A stretch of DNA of 64,000 nt from Pseudoscleropodium purum. Its lineage: Eukaryota > Streptophyta > Bryopsida > Hypnales > Brachytheciaceae. Positions 36,435 through 47,640 of this stretch are shown one piece after another (position 1 is the first letter of the stretch; each line of letters opens with the position of its first letter). The DNA is taken from NCBI GenBank assembly GCA_963969395.1, contig OZ017800.1:16152479-16216478 (forward strand). Direction: 5' to 3'. A model generated the notes under the pieces. It searched no databases, was not told where the DNA came from, and saw nothing but the letters and a program-made list of their open reading frames with translations. The translations under genes were made by a program, and so were the position numbers.

Positions 36435-37320
36435 CTAACTAGTCTCTTCTTCAACTATAAAAGCTGCCAATGATGCTTTGATGATCTCAATTTGCTTTTT
36501 CAAAATTGATGCTCGCGGGTTTACTGTTTCGTTTCTAAAACTAGGCTTCCATGCTGTCATAATACAATCTGTATTCGACCATGTTGGAGATATTATTGTG
36601 TCTTCACGCCATTGAATCCCTCCATTTGTGTCCCACCCACCATAAGTCTCCATGTCAATGTTTCGATCCGAAGCTGGTGTCCAATACTAAATTTGGATTT
36701 GTTTTATGTGCGATGGATCTGGATTCGGCTTTGTAATCGCCCTTGCAAGCCAAAATGGCTTTGGGTCACCATCTGCAGGGCGCACTACAACAAATGAACC
36801 TGCATGCGTATCACGTACAATACGAAATGAAGGTGGAGGATGATCACGCCTACGTCCAACAAAGGGGCGATCCTTTGCTTCTTCTTCATTCATTGTGCCA
36901 TCTCTTTGCCTTTGGTCAACGTCGTCATGAGTGACTCTAGAAGTAGGCCAAAAAGCATCTAATAGCCTCTCTCGCACTTGTAGAGGTGCATCAAATGCAG
37001 CTCTAACACCTACCCAATACTTCTTGATGGGATCGTTTTTTCGTCTAAATTCTCCAAAGGCATTGTCGTTGGCCATTTGGTTCCAATAAGCAATGAAACC
37101 ATTTAATCCTTTCTTTACCTCAACAAAGGCTTTAATTTGCTCCGGTTTTAGAGGTAGTGGACTACCATTGGGTACTTTAGGACGCCCATCTTCAGTCTCA
37201 TTCCACAACCGAATTCCTTTGCCATTTTCCGACAACCAGTCCTTGTCAGTGCAAAGGTCCTTATACTCCATTATGGGCCATCCATCAGAATTCATAGAAA
37301 ACTTGAACTGTTGGGAAAAA
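36435..37320 (-). pseudogene. DUF7869-type gene, 3' part, left arm
   Basis: This is the C-terminal third of the transposase-like gene whose 5' part lies at 43489-45448. The LTR insertion separates them. The frame has a TAG between 36684 and 36687 (the same stop as in the right arm) and ends at TAG 36435. Compared with the right arm it has several changes, for example Ser for Pro after Asp-Trp-Leu and Phe for Ser before Gly-Glu-Phe. Confidence 0.75.
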
Positions 37321-37325
37321 GAATG
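37321..37325. repeat. Target duplication GAATG, left
   Basis: Identical to 43484-43488. The right arm holds a single copy (CATTC at 60751-60755), the unoccupied site. Confidence 0.97.
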
Positions 37326-37587
37326 TGTCGCAGCTTAGAATTTTGATTTTCTTAGTATACACCCAAATAGGAACGGAAACTAGTCATTAGCTAATCGGAT
37401 CCGATTAGGTGGGGAAGGAAAACTCAGAATTAGCACGGAACGTGAAGTAGTGGGCTTCTTGGATCTAATCCGGTCAGGAGTAACTAACGACGGAAACGGA
37501 ATGTAACACGGATTAGGTCTAGGACCGGATGATGATGATGAACCGGATTCATGATGGTAAACCGGATTCATGATGACAAACCGGAAA

Positions 37588-37668
37588 GGGTCCAGGGACT
37601 ATAAAAGGAGGAGCTTTCACTGTTGCACCCCCTTTTAGAAACTCAACCTTGAGCGCACGGTTGAGTTT
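37588..37668 (+). promoter_or_regulatory. LTR-internal promoter with leader hairpin
   Basis: TATAAAAGG at 37600-37608 lies just after the GGGTCC (37588-37593) that starts the extra module. A perfect 10-bp inverted repeat, AAACTCAACC (37639-37648) and GGTTGAGTTT (37659-37668), with a 10-nt loop, falls about 10 nt after the expected start site, so it would be a cap-proximal stem-loop. Copy 2 keeps it with one mismatch. Confidence 0.6.
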
Positions 37669-37775
37669 TTGTCGTTTGTGCGTCTGTGCGTTTGTGTTCT
37701 GTTCGTTTTGATTCCGGTTGAGATCGGAGAGAGGAAGTGAAGAACGGGACGTGCGGCTAGGAGAGAGTGAGGTAG

Positions 37776-37781
37776 ATGTGA
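37776..37781 (+). promoter_or_regulatory. Start-stop uORF (ATGTGA)
   Basis: An ATG immediately followed by TGA ends 6 nt before the main ATG at 37788. Minimal AUG-stop uORFs are known to hold ribosomes and damp translation in plants. It is present in both copies. Confidence 0.4.
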
Positions 37782-37787
37782 GTGGGA

Positions 37788-39446
37788 ATGCCTCAGCTAC
37801 GTAGGTCGAGGCAAGCGAGTCCCTCTGGAGGCGAGGTGAAGCTCCGGAAAGTCATTCCGGTTATTCCCTCCACAGAGCCGGAAAAGGCTGAACTCATGGA
37901 TGATCTCAAATCCATGGGTTGCGTAGGGTTTGCCGAGAAACCTTGGGGTTTTAGGGAGGAGAGAATGGTCAAGGAGCTCCTCGGAAAGTTGTCCAACCAG
38001 TTTGACAACACCGTGAGGGGAGCTCCCGTCAGCTGGAACGAGGGGATGTGGAGAGCGGTTTACGGTTTCCAGGCAGGAGGTTTGGGAATGGCGAGCCGGA
38101 AGGATGAGTTTGTCCGAGGGAAGTTCAAGGGAGCCGTCAACCCGAAGGACGGATACGCGGTCGAGGATTGCTTGGATGACCGACACCGTCGGCTCCTGCA
38201 ATTCCTGGTTCCGGTTCTTCACCCGGAAAAGCCGACCAGGGTGACGATCACCCTCGGCAACACCATTTTCGGTGCCCTCAGTGGTACCCGGAAAGTGGAT
38301 TGGGCACGGATCATTTCCGATCTCGTGGCCCAGCTTGTTAGTAGGGTTGGGAAGAAAAGGGCCACTCCAGTGTGCCCTTACCTCTTCCACCTCTATCGGG
38401 AGAACCAAGTCCTCACCGATACGGAGGAGAGGGCGTGGAAGACATAGGAAGTGCTCCTGAAGTATGGGGAGTCGGAGACGGATGACGAGGCGGAATCCGA
38501 TTCCGGGTCAAACCGGGAGTCCAGCGAGGAAGAGGAGGAGCCGATGCCGCCGATCAAGCGACAGAAGCTGACGCCTCCACACAAGCGCGGGACGCCTCCC
38601 GGTCAAGACAAACCGGCCCCGGAGGAGAAACCGGAAGCCGAGAAGACCAATTCCGGGGGAGATCCGGATATGCAAGATCTGTTCAACGGTCTGATCAACG
38701 TCCTCTGCAACATCAGGGCGGATTGGGAGGTCAAGCACAGGACGCTTGCGGCAATCGGCAAGTTGGTGGGTGCTGCACCGGACAGCAACTTGGCGGAACA
38801 AGTGGCGCAATGCATCACGAATCCGGAAGAGACCCGGAAACAGGAAGCAGAGATCCGCCGGTTGCAGGAGGAGGTAGATAAACTGAAGGCAACACTTTTT
38901 GCCTATCAGGAAGACGTGACGGCCGCTCGGGAGATGGCGGAGGAGACTCGGAAGGTGGCCGAGCAGATCAAGGCGGTCCTGGGAGAGACCGGAACGGCAG
39001 CGGCCAAGGCGAAGCTCTTCGACGAGAAGATCCACGAAGAGAAGAAACTATCCGGTTCCCGGATGGTCCGGATTCTCGCGGACTTCGCCGAGCAGGTGGA
39101 GACGGCAATGGTGGAAGGGCGGAAGGCTGCGGACCGGATCGAGGAGAGCAGCCGGAAGCTGATGGGAGCGACGTGCGACAAAGGTATTCACCTTTCAAAT
39201 ATCTCACTACCGGACCTCTTTCCGGATGCAACTATGGCGAAGGACAGGAAGGATTGGACTCCTGAGTCCAAGAAGTCTGCATGGACTGGGACTCCGGGCA
39301 CGAGACCGGATATTACCATCGACCTGGAGTCTCCACCCAGACCGAATCCTGCGGAGGGGGAATGGATCCGGAATTTGAGCGAAGTCTTCGAGGAGCTAGT
39401 CCCGGAGACCGGAAGCCCGACGATAGGATCTAGAGTTGTAGGGTAG
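37788..39446 (+). CDS. LTR-encoded protein, copy 1 (one internal TAG)
   Basis: One frame of 552 codons from ATG 37788 to TAG 39444 is interrupted only by TAG 38445-38447. The next part has no ATG nearby, so both parts belong to one protein. The N-terminal half (about 220 residues) resembles, from memory, proteins annotated as plant transposon proteins in gymnosperms, with REERMVKELLGKL, a Lys-Asp-Gly-Tyr box and CPYLFHLY. After the TAG come an acidic Ser/Glu stretch, a basic PPIKRQKL that could be a nuclear signal, and a long Glu/Lys/Ala-rich coiled coil, then a Pro-rich tail. The frame lies wholly inside the LTR. Function unknown. A structural or regulatory role for the parent retrotransposon is inference. 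Confidence 0.65.
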
Positions 39447-40445
39447 ATAGGATTTTAATTTCAGTTAGGAGTAGGAGCGGATCCGGATCCGGATCCGGCT
39501 CAACAGTATTAGGTTAGACCGGAAGTTAGATTTGGGTGGCAGCGGACCCCCACGGGTTTTCCGCTCCTTTTTGTGCTTTTAGGGTTTTGACCCTTTGTAT
39601 ATAAATCGGTTCCTGCGATGGGAACTGGGAGTTGTTCATTTTGCAAACTTCTTGTACTTTTCTATTCTCTTCGTTGTGTATCCCTCTCCAGCGCGACAGG
39701 ATTGTATGATGTGGAGTTAGGATAGTACGAGTTGGTTTGTAAGTGATTTCTCCCCTTGGTGTTTATTTTCCGATCCTAGGTGCATGTGAGTAGGTACCAA
39801 AGAGTTGGGAGTGAACTTAGTTCCTCAGCACGTCTAGAGTTTGAGATTCCGGGTGAGAAAGCCGTTGTTAGGCTAGGCAGGTAGGGAGGGATTCCTTAGC
39901 TGCGCTAGAACTCCCGGGTGGGAAATCCGGTGGAGTGTCCGATCTCCTGTGAGGTCTCACCACCCGTATGGGTAACGGAAGAACTTTAGTTGATGTTGAA
40001 ACGGACGGGTGCACTTGTAACCACCTGTTTTCGCACGGATCGGAAGTAGCATCAAGGTCGTTGTAGTACGAGAGGGTCGAGTGTGGGGTCTTTGTGTGAC
40101 CTACGACCCGGATTGCTATCTGGGTTGTTGTGAAGGACCAAACCGGATCCGGATTAGCTTAGGAGTTTAGAAGGTAGGTGTCGCAGCTTAGAATTTTGAT
40201 TTTCTTAGTATACACCCAAATAGGAACGGAAACTAGTCATTAGCTAACCGGATCCGATTAGGTGGGGAAGGAAAACTCAGAATTAGTACGGAACGTGAAG
40301 TAGTGGGCTTCTTGGATCTAATCCGGTCAGGAGTAACTAACGACGGAAACAGAATGCAACACGGATTAGGTCTAGGACCGGATGATGATGATGAACCGGA
40401 TTATGATGGTAAACCGGATTCATGATGACAAACCGGAAAGGGTCC

Positions 40446-42224
40446 AGGGACTATAAAAGGAGGAGCTTTCACTGTTGCACCCCCCTTTTAGAAACTCGAC
40501 CTTGAGCGTGCGCGGTTGAGTTTTTGTCGTTTGTGCGTCTGTGCGTTTGTGTTTTGTCTGTTCTGCTTCCGGTTGAGATCGGAGAGAGGAAGTGAGGAAC
40601 GGGACGTGCGGCTAGGAGAGAGTGAGGTAGATGTGAGTGGGAATGCCTCAGCTACGTAGGTCGAGGCAAGCGAGTCCCTCTGGAGGCGAGGTGAAGCTCC
40701 GGAAAGTCATTCCGGTTATTCCCTCCACAGAGCCGGAAAAGGCTGAACTCATGGATGATCTCAAATCCATGGGTTGCGTAGGGTTTGCCGAGAAACCTTG
40801 GGGTTTTAGGGAGGAGAGAATGGTCAAGGAGCTCCTCGGAAAGTTGTCCAACCAGTTTGACAACACCGTGAGGGGAGCTCCCGTCAGCTGGAACGAGGGG
40901 ATGTGGAGAGCGGTTTACGGTTTCCAGGCAGGAGGTTTGGGAATGGCGAGCCGGAAGGATGAGTTTGTCCGAGGGAAGTTCAAGGGAGCCGTCAACCCGA
41001 AGGACGGATACGCGGTCGAGGATTGCTTGGATGACCGACACCGTCGGCTCCTGCAATTCCTGGTTCCGGTTCTTCACCCGGAAAAGCCGACCAGGGTGAC
41101 GATCACCCTCGGCAACACCATTTTCGGTGCCCTCAGTGGTACCCGGAAAGTGGATTGGGCACGGATCATTTCCGATCTCGTGGCCCAGCTTGTTAGTAGG
41201 GTTGGGAAGAAAAGGGCCACTCCAGTGTGCCCTTACCTCTTCCACCTCTATCGGGAGAACCAAGTCCTCACCGATACGGAGGAGAGGGCGTGGAAGACAT
41301 AGGAAGTGCTCCTGAAGTATGGGGAGTCGGAGACGGATGACGAGGCGGAATCCGATTCCGGGTCAAACCGGGAGTCCAGCGAGGAAGAGGAGGAGCCGAT
41401 GCCGCCGATCAAGCGACAGAAGCTGACGCCTCCACACAAGCGCGGGACGCCTCCCGGTCAAGACAAACCGGCCCCGGAGGAGAAACCGGAAGCCGAGAAG
41501 ACCAATTCCGGGGGAGATCCGGATATGCAAGATCTGTTCAACGGTCTGATCAACGTCCTCTGCAACATCAGGGCGGATTGGGAGGTCAAGCACAGGACGC
41601 TTGCGGCAATCGGCAAGTTGGTGGGTGCTGCACCGGACAGCAACTTGGCGGAACAAGTGGCGCAATGCATCACGAATCCGGAAGAGACCCGGAAACAGGA
41701 AGCAGAGATCCGCCGGTTGCAGGAGGAGGTAGATAAACTGAAGGCAACACTTTTTGCCTATCAGGAAGACGTGACGGCCGCTCGGGAGATGGCGGAGGAG
41801 ACTCGGAAGGTGGCCGAGCAGATCAAGGCGGTCCTGGGAGAGACCGGAACGGCAGCGGCCAAGGCGAAGCTCTTCGACGAGAAGATCCACGAAGAGAAGA
41901 AACTATCCGGTTCCCGGATGGTCCGGATTCTCGCGGACTTCGCCGAGCAGGTGGAGACGGCAATGGTGGAGGGGCGGAAGGCAGCGGACCGGATCGAGGA
42001 GAGCAGCCGGAAGCTGACGGGAGCGACGTGCGACAAAGGTATTCACCTTTCGGACATCTCTCTACCGGACCTCTTTCCGGATGCAACTATGGCGAAGGAC
42101 AGGAAGGATTGGACTTCTGAGTCCAAGAAGTCTGCACGGACTGGGACTCCGGGCACGAGACCGGATATCACCATCGACCTGGAGTCTCCACCCGGACCGA
42201 ATCCTGCGGAGGGGGAACGGGTCC
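40446..42224 (+). other. 1,779-bp gene module bounded by GGGTCC repeats
   Basis: Contains TATA box, hairpin, uORF and all but about the last 25 codons of the LTR gene. The flanking GGGTCC copies are at 40440-40445 and 42219-42224. The short LTR has one GGGTCC here and none of the module. Confidence 0.8.
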
Positions 42225-42301
42225 GGAATTTGAGCGAAGTCTTCGAGGAGCTAGTCCCGGAGGTCGGAAGCCCGACGATAGGATCTAGAGTTGTAGGGTA
42301 G
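40643..42301 (+). CDS. LTR-encoded protein, copy 2 (one internal TAG)
   Basis: Same structure as copy 1: ATG 40643, internal TAG 41300-41302, final TAG at 42299. The first part is identical in protein to copy 1. The second part differs at about ten residues, all in the last third. The shared TAG means both copies inherited it. CAG to TAG is the simplest origin, read-through the alternative. Confidence 0.65.
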
Positions 42302-43069
42302 ATAGGATTTCAATTTCAGTTAGGAGTAGGAGCGGATCCGGATCCGGATCCGGCTCAATAGTATTAGGTTAGACCGGAAGTTAGATTTAGGTGGCGGCGG
42401 ACCCCCACGGGTTTTCCGCTCCTTTTTGTGCTTTTAGGGTTTTGACCCTTTGTATATAAATCGGTTCCTGAGATGGGAATTGGGAGTTGTTCATTTTGCA
42501 AACTTCTTGTACCTTTCTATTCTCTTCGTTGTGTATCTCTCTCCAGCGCGACAGGATTGTATGATGTGGAGTTAGGATAGTACGAGTGAGTTTGTAAGTG
42601 ATTTCTCCCCTTGGTGTTTGTTTTCCGATCCAAGGTGCATGTGAGTAGGTACCGAAGAGTTGGGAGTGAACTTAGTTCCTCAGCACGTCTAGAGTTTGAG
42701 ATTCCGGGTGAGAAAGCCGTTGTTAGGCTAGGCAGGTAGGGAGGGATTCCTTAGCTGCGCTAGAACTCCCGGGTGGGAAATTCGGTCGAGTGTCCGATCT
42801 CCTGTGAGGTCTCACCACCTGTATGGGTAACGGAAGAACTTTAGTTGATGTTGGAACGGACGGGTGCACTTGTAACCACCTGTCTTCGCACGGATCGGAA
42901 GTAGCATCAAGGTCGTTGTAGTACGAGAGGGTCGAGTGTGGGGTCTTTGTGTGACCTACGACCCGGATTGCTATCTAGGTTGTTGTGAAGGACCAAACCG
43001 GATCCGGATTAGCTTAGGAGTCTAGAAGGTAGGACAGTGGGTCTTCAGCCACTATAAGTCACGGAAGGA

Positions 43070-43303
43070 GTGGTGGGCCTACCACTCTCAAAATTAAGCG
43101 GCGACCCCTCTGATGGTGAAACAGAGGCAAAACCAAACCGGATAGGATTACGAGTACAGGATGACCATCCCGACCGGATTGGTCAGGACGGATTTCCAGG
43201 ATCGGAAGTTGTGAGATCCTGGGATTTGGGTGTTTGTACGGACCGGATAGTTAGTAGGACCGGAAGAAGGAGTAATCCGGTCTGTAGTTACCCGGTGTGG
43301 TAG
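43070..43303 (+). CDS. Small conserved frame in the distal LTR
   Basis: A 77-codon frame starting Met-Val-Gly-Leu-Pro-Leu is kept in all complete LTR ends of the window (also 14485-14727, 21941-22183 and 62120-62353, minus). It lies downstream of the TATATAAA box, so it would be in the leader of the genomic RNA. No domain recognised. It may be a leader uORF or chance conservation between young copies. Confidence 0.25.
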   Translation: MVGLPLSKLSGDPSDGETEAKPNRIGLRVQDDHPDRIGQDGFPGSEVVRSWDLGVCTDRIVSRTGRRSNPVCSYPVW

Positions 43304-43483
43304 TATTTCTGGTTCTAGATCTAGGACCGGAAAGTAAGATTGGCATACTGACTGAGCTTAACTGCTTAATAGAGCTAGATACTTCACAGGATCTCGTGGG
43401 TTCGATCTTTAGAGTCACTTAGTTATACTCTAGAGCGATTTTTGTGAGTATAATGGGGAATTGACCTGCCCTGTGCTGCGACA

Positions 43484-43488
43484 GAATG
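43484..43488. repeat. Target duplication GAATG, right
   Basis: Perfect partner of 37321-37325. Confidence 0.97.
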
Positions 43489-45448
43489 ACCTTCTAAAAA
43501 ATTTCCACCTGTACCCAAATATCCATGCACAAATGTCTTGAAGTCCGGAACCTCCTCTACAAGATGAGGAATTACGGGGTGATTCACAATCCATAAATGA
43601 TTTCATCAACTTCGGAAGTGTTGGGTAGTCATTCATTTTCAACTTCGTGCTCCATCGACCAAAAAGAGCATCGATGTCTTCGTGAGTATGCCCAACAATA
43701 AGGAAATTTATGTATACCTCCTTGAAAATGCCTTTGTACACTAGCAAAGAGCAATAGGCAAAAACCCATCGGTTCTTGTTGTCTCCAGAGCAATTATCAA
43801 GCTGTAAAGTTAATATTGGTGGAAGAGGATGAGCCAAAAGTGATTCATCAAAAGGGGGAAGTAGTGAATCCAAGCAAGCTTCTGAACCACTCAAAAGCGC
43901 CTTTGTTAACAAGGATTGCCCTTCTTCTACTGAAAATAAATTGCGGGAAGAATTCTTTGAAGGTGTTTCTAAATCACGCAATAATTTTGCAATGGATCCA
44001 ACAGTATGGTTTGAGTCTGTTGGAAATATGTTGAGGCCATAGTGTGCATATCGGACATCACCATGACCATGTGCTATCATACCCGTCACATCAATGGACA
44101 TCTTCATAAAAGGATCTATCGACTTGGTCTTGTGAGAGAAGTGTGGCAAAGCCGTCTTGGAGTGATCCATTTTGTCATGAATGATAGTGAGCATTTTGTC
44201 AAGGTATTTTTCAGATATATAACGATTTGTATAGTACAATTCTCTATGTGCCCTTTGGCCTACAAGGTGAATATTTAAAAGTGTAGACCACTTTTCTTGT
44301 GCAACCGAAAATGGAGTGCATGCACATCTGAGTTGCTTGTATTGATCACACAAGCCACAACGCACAAAAGTATCTCCTCGAGCCTTTGGTGCATACTCTG
44401 GAAAAGAAGCACACCGAATGTTGCTCAAGCCACTAGATGATATTGGTTGTAAATTCAACATTGCATTGGCCTCATTGAGGATTGGCAATTGGTCACGCCA
44501 ACGAAATGGTGATGGCAAAACCATTGCGGTCACTTTCTTTCCAGACTCCATTGTCCTAGTTTTATGTGGCATTTTGTTTGCATTTGACACAAGCAATGTC
44601 CGAAGCGTGGCAGTTGCTTGCAAGGTATGTGTACAGGGTTTCTTGGACCCCGAATTCCCGTGCCCCTTTGCTTGCTTCCTAGCTCTAACCATTTCCTTGT
44701 ACCTATAGAAAGTTGCTTTTGATATACCGTGGATGGTGTACCAAGCTAGAGGACACACTTCCCTTCCTTTCAAGGTGATACAATCCTTGCCGTCATTGTC
44801 TTTGTGGATTTGCCGATGTACCTCAAGAAGACACTTCCTGCGGGCATACACTCCGTCATTCATATGAAGTTGACACCGGATGGCTTGAATTTGTCCACGT
44901 GGGAAAGGCTGTAAGCACTTTTTCACACAACATGTTATAGTTGATACTTCAACAATAGACTGCATTGTGAGGAGGGATTCCTTTTTTGGAGGAAGATTAG
45001 GCTCAAGCCTTTCACGCATGCTTTCATATCGTCGAAGTCCTTTATGAACTCTTCTGTTCGCGGTAGACACAGTTGTATTGTAAATGTACGTTTCGTCATG
45101 GTCATACAAATTGGCACCATTCAGAAATACTTGTTTAATGTACCAAGATCGCATTGACCACATCCAAGAGGATGGAACTTCCTCTTCACATAAAGACTCT
45201 GCAATTTGAATGGCCACTCGATCATCACCCAAAGGCTCTCCATTTGTATCGATGACGAGCTCGGGATCCACATTATAACAAATTGCATTTGCGACATCAT
45301 CCCCAGCATCGTTTCTGATAGTGACTGGCATCGTATTCCATTTTGCTCGAGGAATTCCATCACACTGAAAAACTCCTTCAGGTAGTGTAGGTACAGAAGT
45401 TGTAAACTCTTCAGGTGTATGAAATGTTCTACAAGAAAAAGTATCCAA
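43489..45448 (-). pseudogene. DUF7869-type gene, 5' part, left arm
   Basis: Same frame as 58791-60750 on the right arm, with identical protein through the shared region. It includes the DDE-like motifs. The shared frameshift near 43590 (Met-Asp followed by a switch of frame) shows that the gene was already broken before the duplication. The LTR insertion cuts it at 43488. Confidence 0.75.
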
Positions 45449-45792
45449 AATATTAATTTAAATACACATCCCTTAAACAACTGATGATGCTAGAGTATTA
45501 GAAATGTATCATCAACTTGATGAAAAGTAAGAATAAATAAAATATAGATGGACTAACTCTAAAGAATTTAAAAATGTATCGTGTCAACTTTCATCTAATG
45601 TCAAAAGTAATGTAATCTGATTTTGAATAGTTTATCGTTGAATCAATGATAAATACTATAAGCTTGCAGTAGGTCTAAGGTAAAAAAAGCCATTGGCACT
45701 TTCTAAATGCTTCATAAACAGTCTTCTAATATGATCAACTCTATATCACATCAATATACTGAGGTTCATATTCTAAATTTCTAGAATTGTTT

Positions 45793-46547
45793 AGTTATCG
45801 GTGAGTTGACGATAACTTTGATGATAGAAAATAACATACAAAGTGATCATTTATATATTTCAGGCTAGCAATTACAATTGATTATTGTGAAATGAACACA
45901 CCCTCAGATTTGAGTAAAAGTTATCATTGACTCAACGATAACTTAGTATATATTTCACAAAAGTTGATAATTGTGAAATGAACGCACCTTTGGATTCTAC
46001 CAAAAGTTATCATTGACTCAACGATAACTTTGCATATATTTCTCGATAGTTGATTATTGTGAAACGAACGCACCTTCGGATTTGAATAAAAGTTATCATT
46101 GACTCAACGATAATTTGGCATATATTTCACAAAAGTTGATTATTGTGAAATGAACGCATCTTCGGATTTGAATAAAAGTTATCGTTGACTCAACAATAAC
46201 TTTGCATATATTTCTTGACAATGGATTATTGTGAAATGAACGCACCTCTGGAATCTACCAAAAGTTATCGTTGACTCAATGATAACTTTGAATATAGTTC
46301 ACAACAGTTGACTATTGTAAAATGAACGTACCTTTGAATTCTACTAAAAGTTATCGTTGACTCAACGATAACTTTGCATATATTTCTTGACAATGGATTA
46401 TTGTGAAATGAACGCACCTTTGGATTCTACCAAAAGTTATCGTTGACTCAATGATAACTTTGGATATAGTTCACAACAGTTGATTATTGTGAAATGAACG
46501 CACCTTTGAATTCTACTAAAAGTTATCGTTGACTCAATGATAACTTT
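45793..46547 (-). repeat. Tandem 29-bp palindromes upstream of the left-arm gene
   Basis: Mirror of 57692-58446. Eight good copies and one degenerate copy of a palindrome built on GTTATCGTTGACTCAACGAT, inside units of about 86-90 bp that also repeat AACGCACCTTTGGATTCTAC. Confidence 0.9.
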
Positions 46548-46599
46548 GCATATTTTTCACGACAATTGATTATAACTAATACAAAGTAGTATACCTCGC

Positions 46600-47640
46600 A
46601 ATTATAACATTCAAAAACACAATGCACTTCCAGATGGACCTAACATGGGTTCTTTTCACACAAATTTTGCTTCAACAACATCTACATGGGGCTACATGAC
46701 CAAAGACTCTTTTCCGGTTGAGAAAATATGAAGAAGCGGATTTTGCAATTGGAACAATACAATGGACACCGCACTTTCTAACATGAATTCCTTTCATAAT
46801 GATTTTGTTGGAGCGACATCCACATGGGGTTGCATGATCGAAGACTACAATGTGATCTACAAAAAATACGAAGTGTACTTCGCGCTTACAACAATGCAAA
46901 ATACACCACGCTTCCTCATGGACCCAACATAAAATCTGAATACTAATTTCTTAAGAGGAATATCTATAAGGGGTTGCATGACCAAAAACTACAATATTCT
47001 CCGCACAATAATTGAAAAGGGAATTTTGCAATTGCAACAACGCAAAAGACACTACGTTCTTCATACACTAAAAATGAATTCTTCCTATATCAATTTCATA
47101 AGAGTGGCATCTACATGGAGTTGCATGACGAAGGACTAAAATTTCCTCCGTAGAAAATATGAAGCGTACTCCAATTACAACAATGCAAAATACACTACAC
47201 TCTCATGGACTCATCATAAATTCCGTTCATACCAATTTCTTAAGAGCAACATCTACATGGAGTTGCATAACCGAAGACTACAATTTTCTTCAAACAATAA
47301 TTGGAAGCATACTTCGCGATTACAACAATACAAAGACACCACCTTTCCTCATACACCCAACATGAATTCAAGACATACCAACTTCAAAATAGCAACATGT
47401 ATATAGGGTTGCATGACCGAAGATTGCATTTCTCTCGGCGGAAATGAGAAAAGCAGTTGTGACACTTGTGATTACAACATTGAAAACCTAAATGCGTCTC
47501 TTCACAGACCCAATATGAACTACTTCCACACCAATTTCTTAAGAGCAATGGCTACATGTATGCAGATGCTTCTATGTTTCAAAACAAACAACAACAACAA
47601 CACATTGGTAATGCTACAACCTATTTGAGGATAATGGCAC
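46600..47640 (-). repeat. ~150-bp tandem repeats, left arm
   Basis: Six to seven diverged units share GGTTGCATGACCGAAGACTA, ACATCTACATGGGGTTGCAT and TTACAACAATGCAAAATACA. Mirror of 56600-57640. Short frames in it are by-products of the repeat. Confidence 0.8.

Larger units (their letters stand above)
37326..40178 (+). repeat. Long LTR, copy 1, truncated at its 3' end
   Basis: Matches copy 2 from its first base to about 450 bp before the LTR end, stopping at GAAGGTAGG. Sequence is essentially identical to copy 2 between about 37745 and 39115 and visibly diverged on both sides. Confidence 0.9.
37326..43483 (+). mobile_element. Tandem long-LTR insertion without internal region
   Basis: The insertion begins TGTCGCAG, ends CTGCGACA and is flanked by perfect GAATG duplications. 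It consists of a 3'-truncated long LTR (37326-40178) directly joined to a complete long LTR (40179-43483). There is no primer site, gag, pol or purine tract. The second LTR starts exactly at its TG. This is not a standard solo LTR or full element. It may be an aberrant reverse-transcription or recombination product. Confidence 0.9.
40179..43483 (+). repeat. Long LTR, copy 2, complete (3,305 bp)
   Basis: Runs from TGTCGCAG to CTGCGACA. Removing 40446-42224, between two GGGTCC repeats, leaves 1,526 bp that align throughout with the 1,508- and 1,544-bp LTRs of the Ty3 element. A second promoter-like TATATAAA lies at 42453-42460, shared with the short LTRs, which suits the genomic transcript. Confidence 0.92.

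Noticed and set aside
38508..39035. Minus-strand 175-codon frame inside the LTR gene, and similar antisense frames
   Set aside because: These are shadows of the plus-strand gene, caused by its GC-rich codon use.
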